Below are positions 13,960 to 26,262 of a stretch of DNA of 64,000 bases, in pieces; positions within the stretch are counted from its first letter, which is position 1; each line of letters starts with the position of its first letter. Both the position numbers and the translations under genes were made by a program. The notes below the pieces were generated by a model. It saw nothing but the letters and a program-made list of their open reading frames with translations. It was not told the DNA's origin and did not search any database. Source of the DNA: Combretum micranthum (lineage: Eukaryota > Streptophyta > Magnoliopsida > Myrtales > Combretaceae); contig JAMXBD010001364.1 in assembly GCA_024138025.1 (NCBI GenBank), positions 62,001 to 126,000 on the forward strand, read 5' to 3'.

Positions 13960-15080
13960 TTTTTAGTCACTCAAAGGCTTTCATATCATGCACAAGGCGT
14001 ACAACACATCAGAGGGAATGCATCGGAGTAATGCAATTTCATTTGATAACAATTGAATAACAGGGCAAATGAATACTTAAAACTAAACATGGAAAAGGTT
14101 AATTACAATTCTTAGAGGCATACCCCTGCTAATGTCTGCAAGACTACACAATTACATTTCCCATAAATCACCAAAATATAAATATATCATACATAACTCA
14201 TAAGGAAATTACATAAAAGTAAATCCATCCTATGTTTCTACTTTTTCCATAGGAGCTCAAAGATTCGCTAATGATTTCCTTAATATTTCGATCTTTGAAC
14301 ATGACTGCAAACATACCTGTTTCAACCAAAGCCTATGGGGGTATAAGCTTAGAACGAGCTTAGTGAAATATTCTCTTTTACTCGTATAGTAATTTCAAAC
14401 AAGTTTATTAATTTTCACGCATATGCTATTCATGCTATTCAACAATCACATGATTATACAAATATATATGGTTATCCGGAGACCATATATAAAATGGATT
14501 TATCCTTCCGTATTGAAGGTTGGAGAATTTAGGTACGAAGATCCTTGCTATCTTCACTGCTAGTCCTTGAGCACTCTGCTCTCAACGATTGATCGGTGCA
14601 GCTCATCCCTAGGATATATCCTCGGTATGCCTTAGTTCCCTAAGAATGAACTTGACCTCTAGCCTTTTGATTCGTCGCGTAGGAGTAGCAATTCTTATGA
14701 TGTGACTTGACAGATGTAATACATGTCCGTTCAATTTATGTCAAGGCCGAGTATAATTATGGTAAACTTAAAGGTGATCAAACAATCATCATACACACAT
14801 AAGTAACATGTAATATTAACTATATACTTAAATAATCATTCATGGATTCTGATATGCTTAGCATCCATTATCACACATACATAAAGACATATACATATAA
14901 TCTCATACCCCATGCAACTATCCACAAGTACAAGAAAGGTAATGGAATTTAGAGGGAAAACTCACTCGTCCATATCGTAGTCTTCTTAGTCGTAGTAATC
15001 CTCAAGAAGGGAAATCTCGTATCCTTCGTCACTTAGACAAAAGAAATACCCATGATGAGTATTTCATAGAAATTCTGCTT
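13960..15080 (-). repeat. Ty3/gypsy LTR-like relic
   Basis: The segment at 14310-14375 ('acctgtttcaaccaaagcct', then 'gagcttagtgaaatattc') parallels the arrangement at 49680-49720 in the intron-4 gypsy LTR. C/T-rich segments with TCC/AGG pairing follow at 14540-14700. It probably belongs to a long LTR that continues to higher coordinates. No coding region is attached. Confidence 0.35.
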
Positions 15081-16969
15081 TAACTTTCTAATTCTATTTG
15101 GTTATTTTCATCAAAAGTCTGATTATGTGAAATCCCAACTTAAAATGGCAATAACTTTCTAATTCTATTTGGTTACTTTCTAAATTTTAACTCGGAATTT
15201 CGCATTTAAGATATCGTTTCTACCTTCTCGAAGAGATCAATCTATTTCTCAGTTATTTTTAATATTTGAAGTCATTTGGGTTGGAAAACAGTGGCACAGT
15301 TTTAGCACGAAATTTTCAGCCTCAATTTGTATTTTTTCTCCATTTCATTTCATCCAAAATTCTATAGCAAACATATAAATATTTATATAGTTGAAAAATT
15401 CTTTTAATATACATAGAATCATATTATATGCATGATTCTAGTATTGTTGTCTCAAAAATAAATTTGTAAATAATCTTTGTGAAAGATAAATTTTGTGAAG
15501 GTCATCCTTTGACTTGTGATTTAATTGCTATCTTGTGAATATGTGATTCAACAATAAGAAAATTATAATCATAGTTTATATATTTTGAATTCTAAAGGGT
15601 CTCAATTTTAAAAGAGTTTTATCTGATAATTTATTTTACAAGACATGGTTATATTCATTGGTGGTATGAAACTCTAAATATATTTCTTTATATAAATTTT
15701 CTTAAGTTGATTCATAATTGAAACTCTAAATTCTTAGATTTTGCAAATATGAAGCTCAATTATAGAAAAATCATGGTCTTATATTTATTTTGAGCTTTTG
15801 AATATTTCATCCTTATATTAAACTTCTTTTAGTTAATTATTTTTCAAAATATGAAACTTTATGTGGTTGTGAGGAAAAAAAAACTCTAAGTTGTATATAG
15901 AAACATTTTAAGTTTTAGCTTATGAGGAAAATTAATGGAATAGCTTGTTTTAAATTCTTATTTTCATAACAACTCTTTTCTAAATCCATAATTTTTCAAT
16001 ACATGGACCTTTGTTAGAAAAATCTTTAGCTTGTTACAAGTGAGTGTTTAATTATTATAACTATTATTTGTATTTCCTTAATTTCACAAAAGAAAAGGGA
16101 TTTTTACTTCTTAAAACTTAGTTTCTTAAGTTGTATACCAATTTATTTCTAAGTGGTTTTTAACTAGTGAGTTGATTTTAAACTTGACTTAGAAAAGTTG
16201 TTTGGTTCTTAGTGTTTGTTAAAGTATTGGTGATAATCTTATAAATAAGTTTTTAAGAAAAATGTATATAATAAAGAATTATCAACCTTAAGGTTTTAAA
16301 TGATAATTTTATTTGGTAGTTTAAAAAGAGAGTAAAGAATTACTTAGTTAAACTTGGAAAAAGTCTTGCATAATAACAACACTAAAATCTATGATGAATT
16401 TGTTTAAAATTTTTGAAAAAGCATTTTGTTGGAACAAAATTCTAAATTTTAATTGAACCTTTCCTAAGTGATGAAATTACATTTTTATAGTGAGCTTAAC
16501 TTATTTTCTTTGTCAAAGAAAGAACTTCTCTTATTTTATTAAGACAACAACAACATGATCATGCATGAACATGAGTTTATAATTAAGTAACATGAAAAAA
16601 ATAATTAATATGAAAGATGGAAGATATAAGAATGAAATAAGCACATAATAAAAGTCAAGTATTGAAAGTCTTAGCTTGTATTAAGACTTCTCGGACTTAA
16701 ACATGGACAAGTTATTTAAGAAAATAAGAAGACAAATAAGAAAATCATGGGAGTCTTAGATTTATTTCAAGGCTCCCCGGACTTAGATTATGGACAAGTC
16801 TAAAAAGAAAGAACAAAATTTATTTTGACTTGATGATGACAAGTCTAAAACTAGAAAGACTAGTCTTAATATAATAATATGAAAGAAATAAATAAATTGC
16901 AAGAAAGAAATAAATAAATTGTATGAGCATAAATAAAGGTTATGTTAGTGAGCTTATATGCTCTAAGAA

Positions 16970-17000
<31 letters not shown>

Positions 17001-18840
17001 TTTAATAACATATAAAATTAGATTAAAAGCAATAAATAGAGCATAATATAATATCAACATAACAATAAAATTTTTCAATGAACAAGAACAAAACATAAAT
17101 ATATTGTTGTTTTCATAACACCCATAGGTTTAAGAAACATACACTATGGTTATGTTAAGTCGCATGACATGAAGATGAAAGTAGAAATTTTACCTAAAAT
17201 TATTTGTTGGTTAAAGAAGAAATAAAGTTTTGGTAGTAATATGTGGATGGTAATTTTATAGAAAAAAGAGAGTTGGGAAGAGAATTTTAGAGAGGAAAAT
17301 TAGAGAGAGAAGTTGAGAAATGACTTTAGTAAAATTTTGTTATGGTAAAACAAAAGCGTGTAAAAAGTAAAGGAGTGAACATATATTTATAGATAAAGTT
17401 GGAAAGAAATTGTAGTTAATTAAATAAATGAAAAAGAAAAGAAAATTGATGGCATAAAGGGGAAGAGTAATTAAAAATTAATTTTAGAAGAAAAGTATAA
17501 AATAAGTTTAGTAATATGTTATAGAATTTTTGTGGGAAAATAAAATTGTAAGAAATAGGTATATAGATTGTAAGAATATGTAGTAAGAAAAAGTAGAAAT
17601 AAGTGAATAGTATTGAATAGTATTGAATAGTATAATGAATAGTAGACTAGACAAATAAAATATCGGTAGCAATAAAAATACGCGTAAACATGCTATATAA
17701 GATATTTTTAGATTCCGAAAAATTATAAAACTGATATTTTTGGAATCCTCACATTATTACAAGTCTAACGGTGTTATCGGAATATTTTTACTGTTTGGTG
17801 TACCAGGACACGATTTTCGAAATCTGTTCCCGTTCGAGTCCGAGACGAACTAAATTTCGACGAATATGATATTTTTAAACTTCATTATATTGTTACGGAC
17901 TATAACTTATTATTAGCTTAATTTTATTGTTTAAGGGTTTAGAGCACGTGATTGTCAGATCTAAATTCACTAGAGTTTGTTATCGCTCTCGGTCGACTTC
18001 GGGTTTCAGTTTGACTTCCGGTTTTTTTTATTTATTTATTCGTAAGATCATAAAATTTTGAGGTTTTTGACTGTGTTATAGTTTTTGTTCAAAATTAATG
18101 TTTTATTTTATTTTTATAATTTATTTAATATTTTCAGCTCCCAAGATTATTTAATTGAGTCTAAGGTTATGGGCTGATTCTGTTTGACTTTTGGTGGTAA
18201 TTGAAAATTTTTATTCTAAAATTCACTGAAGGTTTAAGGTTTTAGTATTTTGTTGTTGAGTGTTACTTGGATATATCGCCTCCATTTGCGTGTTAGGGAT
18301 AAGATATATGACTGTTTCACGCATAGATTTCGAATCAAATGATTATTAAATTTCTATTTCTATTTTTTTAAGGGTCTCTTTTTCTTAAGGTTTTCGAAAT
18401 TTCTTAATTTAACATTGTTTAGAATTCGATTTTAACTTGAGTTGGTTTTCGGGGTCTTGGTTTCGGTATTTAACTCTAGGCTTATTTTTTAAGAATTATG
18501 AAATATTCAGTGGTTTATAAGCCTAAATGGATAACCTCAATGTAGAAGTTATTAAAATGATAGAACAAGTGTGGGATAATTTGTATGAGTCAACTTTAGT
18601 TTAGTTATTTAATTACACATTTACCCAAAGGTTAGGTATTGAATTCGACATTAATCCTTTCTTTAATCTTATTATGATCCATCAAAGATAGTTAATATTT
18701 TTAATCCATGTCAAGATAAATTCATAAATCCATGGACTAATAAAAATGGCCATGGATTAAGGATAAAGATAAGATAGAATCATAATCTTAATGTATACTA
18801 AAACTTGAGATACAACAATTACACTCAAAATATTTTGTAG
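15081..18840. other. AT-rich intergenic DNA, possibly the body of an old LTR
   Basis: No gene is visible. A (TA)n microsatellite lies at about 16969-16992. At 17600-17640 the pentamer-like unit 'gaatagtatt' repeats. The block 17690-18010 contains CpG-bearing text ('acgcgtaaacatg', 'cccgttcgagtccgagacg') that looks like the outer part of a long gypsy LTR in - orientation. Confidence 0.4.
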
Positions 18841-19075
18841 TTAATCAAGACCAAAGTTTCGAGGGTTGTCGATGCTCCTTTTGTGGTTGCTTCCAAGCAT
18901 ACATGGTGGGTTGTTCCCCGCTCCCCAACCCCTTTAGGTGCAGCTGCTTGGATGGTCATGATGGCTATGTTGGAGGTTATAAAGTTCCTTTCCCTAGATG
19001 TTTATCCCAATGACGAAGAGGAAAGCCGGTTGGTGGTGAGTGTTTTTACCAAGACAAGTAATTGTGTAGTGGGCC
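18841..19075 (+). pseudogene. Unrecognised coding fragment
   Basis: An open frame from 18883 begins M-V-A-S-K-H-T-W-W-V-V-P and has normal codon usage up to about 19075, where the LTR-like block begins. I do not recognise the family. It may be the upstream part of the antisense ORF remnant that follows beyond 21700, split by the inserted LTR. Confidence 0.3.
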
Positions 19076-21693
19076 TGATAAATATGTATTTTATAGACAT
19101 TTATCTCACATTATCATGCATGATTTTGGGCTTTTAAAGTAAAATTCTACAATAAATAGATAAATTGCATGATCTTGGATCAATTCTGTTTAATATGCAA
19201 AAGGATGTTAAAAATAATCAAAAAGAGGAGTTAAATCGTAAAATCTTACTATAAAGAAAGAGTTTGTTCTTTGTGTTCTGGTTGACAAAGGTCTTCGAAT
19301 TAATATCGGCTTTTGAACTTCAATTGCAGTAGACAAAGTTGCAGGAACTGAGCATCCTGGCCAAAGCTTGATGACAATTGAGCACTTCAATAAAAACAAA
19401 AAAAATGCTGTAAAGCAGCAAGCTAAATTGACTTAGTATCGAGCAGATTACATTTACTGAGCTTGAAGCAATACTTGAGTGCCCATTGAGTTGAGATGGG
19501 AGCACCTGCTGTATTCGAGCTGATCAAGTTCCTCATGCCAAGAGTCATTGACCAGTCCAAGAGCTTAAATAACAACAGAGAAACTCGAGCAACAATAGAC
19601 ATCATTCCATCAACCATGAAGTCAGCAGCACCAACTAACCAAGCAACCCCAGTAACTTCGGAACCAAGCTATGAGCTGATGCCTTCCTACCGATCTGCTT
19701 TGGCCAACCTGATCGAGCGCAACAGTAACCAATGACCGAGATGTTGCTGCTGATTGTCGAGCTACCACACACAGCCGAGTATCAACTGGCTAATGTCGGG
19801 CATTTCTAAGCACCGACCGGTCATGCCACAGTGCCGAGCCTTCCTCAGATCGACCTGTTACTACACTTTTGATCTGCCGACATGTTATGCAGAAAGGCCA
19901 AGTAGCTGTGATCATGGAGACACACCAAGCTACACCAGAAATACTTCACCGATCTGATGCAGTAGGCTGCAAGTCATCCGAAGTCCCATGCACAACAGTT
20001 GCGACCAGGACTAAGCAGAGAGCATCTAAACTGAGTGCGATCGAGCGCCCCTCGAGTATCTCATGGAGCGCTTAAATGTCCCATGCCGAGCCATCACAAG
20101 CAACAGACTGAAATCCACACCAAGGTTGCTTTTGCACTCCTACTAATCAAACTCTGCTGCAACACAAATGAACATACCAGCAGACTGACCTGATCTCCAA
20201 ATATCCAGCTCTCAATATCGAAAGACTTCACCGAACAGCACCAGAGCAACGGAGCAGCTTGCTATTTGAGCAACGCAACATTGAGCTTCCCAAAGCTGCT
20301 GCACACCAACCTATTTTGGTCACGAAGGCTGAGCTCTGAGCTAAAATTAGCTGAGATAAGTCGAGCTCCTAAGCTACAAGCCGACTTGAGCTGGCAATAT
20401 GGCCAAGTTGTCCTTGCACATGACCATTCTGCCAAGATCAACTCAAGCAACCTGTTGTTTTTATTTTTCTTTGTTATTTTGTCTTGTAAATATTATATAA
20501 GACTTTTTATTCCTCTTTTATCTTTTTACAGTATTTTGGAGATCTACTTCATATGCTTTTCACATCACAGTACATCAAATCCAATTAGCCATCATATCAC
20601 CATACTTCATTTACCAACTCACATTTCCATAATATCCTATATATACCAATTTCATTGTCCTTTTATAGATCCCTTAGTCTGACCCTCTTGGATTAGACAC
20701 TCCACATTCACTTTATTCACCGATCTCGACCTCAATCCATCGGCTTCGACTTCACTTCACCTCATCGCCTAGCATTATTCATCACGCACATTCATAGTAG
20801 AGTGGATCTCAAATCATTAGGAAAACATTCCTAACTTTTCATATATTCTCTTCATGTCTTTTGTTATGGATTGTGCTTGGTTTATAATTATGAATGAAAT
20901 TCCATTTTTTGGTATGAGCTAGAATTATTTAGTGGTATTATGTGATGGTTCACGGATTTCCTAAGTAGATGATTAGTATTTTATAACGGGTCTTCTTGAT
21001 TTAGAATTTTAGTTATTTCTATTTCGATGTTCATGAGATAAAATTTGTCTATAAATTCTCTTATGAATTAGGATTTGAGATACTCAAAAGAGATTTGATG
21101 ATCCAAATGAAATAGAAAATGCAACTTCGAAACTAATATGGACACATGCTGTTTCGGCTCAAGTCGTAGAACTCGCGTTCTTAATGTAATTGAAATTATG
21201 GTTTATTGACACGAACACGAGCTTGAACCATAAATTCAACTAAACAACATGGCTTGTGAGAGGAGCGTGTTATATAATCGATGATTATAAATGGGTTACT
21301 CTAGGGACATCCATGTTATAGTAAGGATTCTGCATCTTGAGAGGGAAGCAAATCCTTGTGAATTTAATCAAAATCCAAAATCCTCACAAACCATTACATA
21401 ATCTCAAACCTATTTACTGAATGAGTTTCACAAGTAGATTTAGTATTAGTGTAGTCTTTAGTGTTAATTTAGTCATAATTTGTAGTGGCAAATTGTAAAA
21501 GTAGTTTAATTAGTTTAGAAATATCAAAACTCAAATTCGGTTGCTTACATTAGAGTAGAGAAGATATAATCTAGTACTTAGTCCCTGTGGATTTGACCTG
21601 ATACTCACCAGTTTTATCATTGCATATGCAACCGGTATATTGATCGTTAGTTTTATGCTATGAAAATAGTTTTTCAAACAAAAAAGTGTATTG
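19076..21693 (+). repeat. Tat/Athila-type gypsy LTR (probably solo)
   Basis: The start 'tgataaatatgtattttata' at 19076 resembles the termini of the solo LTRs at 26263 and (antisense) 38119. The block 19200-20450 is GC-richer with many 'gccgagc' and 'gagct' words. Near 20870-20960 and 21570-21660 come the phrases typical of the 3' half of such LTRs ('tagtccctgtggatttgacc'). The right end is uncertain; 'gggcc' before 19076 and 'gggtc' at 21694-21698 could be a decayed target duplication. Short open frames inside (for example 20266-20682) are not genes. Confidence 0.5.
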
Positions 21694-21839
21694 GGGTCTA
21701 AGCCCACCTGAGTGATAAAGCAAGTTTAGAGATAAGGAGTATATTGCTTTTCATTTCTAGTTGTTAATGGATGCTATCGATGGGTAGCAATTTAAGGTAG
21801 TGAGAATGTTAGATTGGGTGCATTTTTTTTCATGAGAAC

Positions 21840-24067
21840 AACTTTTGTTTAAACTTGAAATTCTTTAACTTGAGTATTTGCCTTTCCTTTTCTAGTTTTC
21901 AAAATGAATGCTTTGATTATTGTTGTGTTATGCCTTCTTAGTGATGGTAAACTCTTTGAGGTCTTTGGTCATGCTGAAGGTGTTGTATGTGGGTGTTGGT
22001 CGCTGTCCAATGCCTCAGTTGTGTCAATATTATTTTTGTGCGAAGGCTTTAGAGAAGAGTTGGTGTTATTTTGCTGTTTGACATTGTTGGAAGTTATTTA
22101 GACGGTTAGAGTCCAACATCACGAGTTGAAAGGACATATTTCTCATTGTTGAATTGTCTAGACATGTGGAGTTTTGGACGAGACGGATAGATCTTATCCA
22201 TAAGAGGTAAATAGATAATTTGGGCCCTAACGATTACAAAACCACTAGAAAAATTAACACCTTTGTAAAGTGGTGTAAAGGCAGCTTGTTGATGTCGTGA
22301 CCATTGTGTATACTTTTATTATGGAGTGTCTAGGATTTGCCAAGGAAATATTTTAATATGAAGGATTGCAAGATAGTAGGCTCTTCTCTTTCGAGGTGTC
22401 AAGTTTAAGTTCTATGGGTTGATACATGAGAGCATGCCCAAACATTACCTGATTCATTGGAAATGGAGGGGGAGCTCTATATGTCGTGTGCTTGGCACAA
22501 GTAATTACTAATCTCTGTTTTTCTTGATATTTGTTCTTATTTTTGTTTTATGTATAGGTCAAAGCGTGATTCTCGATGGATAACTTGATGACGAGCAACG
22601 ATTTATCGGTGTCTTAAGAAGAATGTTAGAGCCGACAAGGTCATTATTGTTTCATTACCTTATACACAAGGTGTTATCATCGAAAAAAGATGACCAACTC
22701 CATTTATGTAGACTGAAGAGGTTTCGGTTGGTCATGAGTAGAGGAACGAGGTGGTGGTAGTAGATGATCAACCAGGCACAAAGGTTGTCGGTACTCTAAC
22801 ACTATTGTCTAGAAGAGATGAGGCGTTTAGAGGTAGAAGGTCGAAGAGGTTCAAACATTCTTTAGCATTAACAAGCTGGAGGATATGCTGTCTTGTAAGC
22901 TTATATCCTTGTAGGCTTGGTTCCAAGCAGGGTATCTTAAGCAGCTAAATCTAGCGAAACCCTAACAGTAAAGGGGATATGCCATTTCACTACATAGTTG
23001 ACTCTAGGTTTATTGCCATGATCATGAGTCAGCATTGACTAAGTGGAAAAATCTTATTATGCCTTTTGATTTACAAGGGCATTTTTGTTCTACTTTCTAT
23101 TAGGCAAGGTCTTGTCTCTTATCCTCGTTCTTTTGTTTTTTTTGTTGTCCATTTGATTATTGCTTTTTTCTCGCAGTGTCCCATGAATATGGCTAGTATG
23201 ATTGAGAGGTGACATGAGCTCTCTAAGGTGGATGACAAGATAGATTATGATTTTTCCAATTTCAGTTCTTTTGGTAGTGGTAATAAGGGTAGCAAGGGTC
23301 TATCTAATAGTAGATTTTGCATGTACAAGAAAATGACAACTAAAGAGAAGCTTAATAAACTTCAAGCAATGTGGTCAGGGCATTAGCACAAGTTGGAGGC
23401 TAAGCTGTGACCTTGGAAGGAGAAGCAACAAGATGCCAAAGCAGGTGCTTGAATGTTAATAGATGCCAACAAGAGGTTAGTTAATCAATTGCAACATGAT
23501 GATGCTGAACTATCTTAAGCAATGAAGGCTCTGAGTGATGCTTAGAGCAAGGTAAAGAGGTTAGAGGAGCTGGTGGATGTCTGTTAGTTTAAGCTTCAAG
23601 GTAAGCTTGAGGATTTTCAAAAGAGGCATGAGGATATGGTGGCTTATTATGAGCAAGGCTAGATCATTACAAAGATCGTTAGATCTAAAGTTATAAAAGA
23701 TCATACTAACATTGACTTATATAAACATGATTGTGTGGGGGCTAGGAAGGTGATGACCACAACCTTGTTGACCCAAATTTGGAGTGCTTAGCTTGACCTC
23801 AAATTGAGTTAGTAGAGTCACTTGGAACTTCCTTTGGATGATGATAATGTAAGGGATGTGGTGGAGGGAGGTTCTCCTTCAGCTACTCCTCCGTGCATGA
23901 TCACCTCTGGTGTTGATCCTTTAGTTTCGGTTGTATTGATAGAGGATAACTCTAAACAGCCCGACCCCAGTGCCTCAAAGCTTACCTTAACTACTACTAA
24001 CCAACTTGGAGAAGAGGAGGGGCATCTACCCAACAGTATGTTCTTTTCCTACTTAAGTAACGCATAA
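21840..24067 (+). pseudogene. Remnant of coiled-coil ORF of a Tat-like retroelement (antisense ORF)
   Basis: The + strand at 23180-23830 reads as a long K/E/Q-rich coiled coil interrupted mainly by TAG and TAA at positions that would be CAG or CAA. The frame stays open at 23822-24067. Splice-like junctions are visible: a donor at about 22500, the acceptor 'tatgtatag' at about 22557, and the acceptor 'tttctcgcag' at about 23177. The overall plan matches the better preserved ORF at 32181-34983, which is antisense to its host LTR element. I infer a second antisense ORF copy. No function can be assigned. Confidence 0.45.
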
Positions 24068-24399
24068 GACTGAGTTATTGTTATGTTTTTTTCCCCCTTT
24101 TGTTGGATTTATGGAGTTAAGACTTCTTGATTATAATAGTATTTTTTTGTTTATCGATATGCTAGCATGGTTTTGTATTTGTTATTCTTGTGGACTCCTG
24201 TTATTTCTACTTTCTTTATGGTATTTTTGAGTAAGACCTAAGTGTATTGATTTTTCCTAAGTTGAATATTGTTGTTTATTTATGAGAATTGCTTTTGATG
24301 TGTCACTTTGTCTTGCTTCTATCTAATGGATTCAATTATCGTGGGGAGGCTCTTATTACTAGGGAGTCCACATGCGAGATTACTCTTTGAGGAAGAGTT

Positions 24400-24680
24400 T
24401 GGTTATTTCATTTGGGAGTCACTCGTTACTGGACTATGGTCCAGGCAACAAGGTTACCTTTAAGTTGGGGAGCTTGGTTTTCTCGTTCTGGAGTTCCTTT
24501 ATTACGAGATATGGTTCGAACAATGAGTTACCCTGTCAAGCCAACAGCTCGATTTTTCATATAAGAGTTACTTGGTTGTGGGACTATGGTCCATGCAACG
24601 AGCTTACCCTTTCAAGTTCAATTTTTTTTGTTTGGGAGTGGGATGATGGTCCAAGCAATAGGTTACCTTTATAGCTGAAC
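24400..24680 (+). repeat. Minisatellite, about 75-bp unit with palindromic core
   Basis: Four degenerate units carry the core GGACTATGGTCC or a variant at 24431, about 24506, 24581 and 24641, each followed by a 'caa.ga.gttaccct' segment. The first three are 75 bp apart and the last 60 bp. The open frame over it (24372-24674) is a by-product of the repeat, with repeated D-Y-G-P-x-N-x-L. Confidence 0.8.
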
Positions 24681-25576
24681 AACTCGGTTTTTTCATTTTA
24701 TGAGAGCTGCACACAAATGTTGATAAAGTAAATCCAGGGCATTGATGATACGTTTTGCTAAATAGAATTCTTATTTATATTGATAATGCATGATTGATAG
24801 AAATATTATTTGCAAATTGTCGCTATTCCATGTGCGTGGTATGGGATGGTCATCCAATCCTTCTAATCTATAAGCTCTATCGCCTAAGTCTTCTTAATGT
24901 CTACAAGGTCTTCTTAATTGGGGGCTTTTGCTTAGTTTTACGGCATTAAGCATTCGACAGACCGGATTGCCAGGCTTGAAACCTTATGTTTTACTGCTCT
25001 ATTATAATATCTTGCAACCTTTATGTAGGTGGCAACCAAGCAAGTTTGTGCGACTTTGCGTATTTCATTCAACTAGTTACCAGCTTGCATAATATGCATA
25101 TTAAATTTTAATTAGGTAAATTATATCTAACTGTACTATGTTTGGGAGTAAGTTTATTTAATGTATTAATATTTCAAATGGTTTAAAAAAGTATCAATAT
25201 TTTGCAAAGTGATTCCTTAAATGAAATTACTCCTAAATATTAATACTCTTTCGAAACCACTTGAAATATTGATACTTTAAATGGACTTATCCAAACGTTT
25301 ATATCTTTTGGTGTGCTTTACCCAATTTTAATTGCAAATTTGTTTATGAAAAAGCAACAATTTAAATATGTTATTAAAATAAATGGTTACACTTAAAGAG
25401 TGTTGTAGAATAAAAGTAATGTTAAAAATGTACTAAGATAACAAAGGAAATAATACCCCTCCCTATGTATGAGTTTATTTTTTTTACAAACACAGTATAA
25501 AAGAAAGTATTAAATTTATTTAAAAAACCATAATTAACACTTCAATTATGTCACTTCATGAATTACTTATAAATAT
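24681..25576. other. Intergenic DNA, nothing recognised
   Basis: Moderately GC-rich until about 25070 and AT-rich after. At 25130-25330 the phrases 'taatatttcaaatggtttaaaaaagtatcaatat' and 'attaatactctttcgaaaccacttgaaatattgatac' form an imperfect inverted repeat, possibly a small MITE. Confidence 0.4.
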
Positions 25577-26262
25577 TAGGGGTGTGAACGGTATGGTTTG
25601 CATGTCCAACCAAACCACACCATATTTTGTAATTTGGTTTTTCCTTTAAATTTGAACCAAACCATAATTTTATTGAACTGAAAAAAAAAATAGTTCGGTA
25701 CCGTTTGAACTGTTTTTATATATAAAAAAATATATTTTATAAAAAAACTTCTATTACATATTTCTTATCACAAATGCAGATATAAACAACTATATTTTAA
25801 ATTAATCATTTACTAAATAAACATGTAAAACTTATAGGAAGAAGAGATTTCATCCATTATAAAATCATAATCATGACTATTGTCATTTTTTTAATTATTT
25901 TGAACTATAATGGTATATATACTAGACTTTATCATAATATAATACACAAAATTTAATTCTTTGTGTGCTTCTAACTAACATATTTTTTAATTATATAAAT
26001 CAGTAAGTAACTAAATAATAAAAGTAAATTAATTAGTTAGACAAAATGGGAAAAAATATTCATAAGTTAGAATACTAGAGGCTAAAATCTAAAATGTTTC
26101 TTATTTGTAAATAACATAACAATTAAAACATAATATAACAAATCTAATTTTATTCTCATGAATGATGCATATTTAAGTTACAAATTTTAAAAACAATTAA
26201 TTTTTTAGTGAAACAATTAATAGTAAAAATAATGTGTTTAATTTAAAAAAAATGTAAGATGT

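Noticed and set aside
20266..20682. 138-codon + strand frame
   Set aside because: It starts inside an LTR-like GC-rich block and runs into T-rich LTR sequence; no motif or splice support.
24372..24674. 100-codon + strand frame
   Set aside because: It follows a 75-bp tandem repeat; the repeated D-Y-G-P text is a consequence of that repeat.
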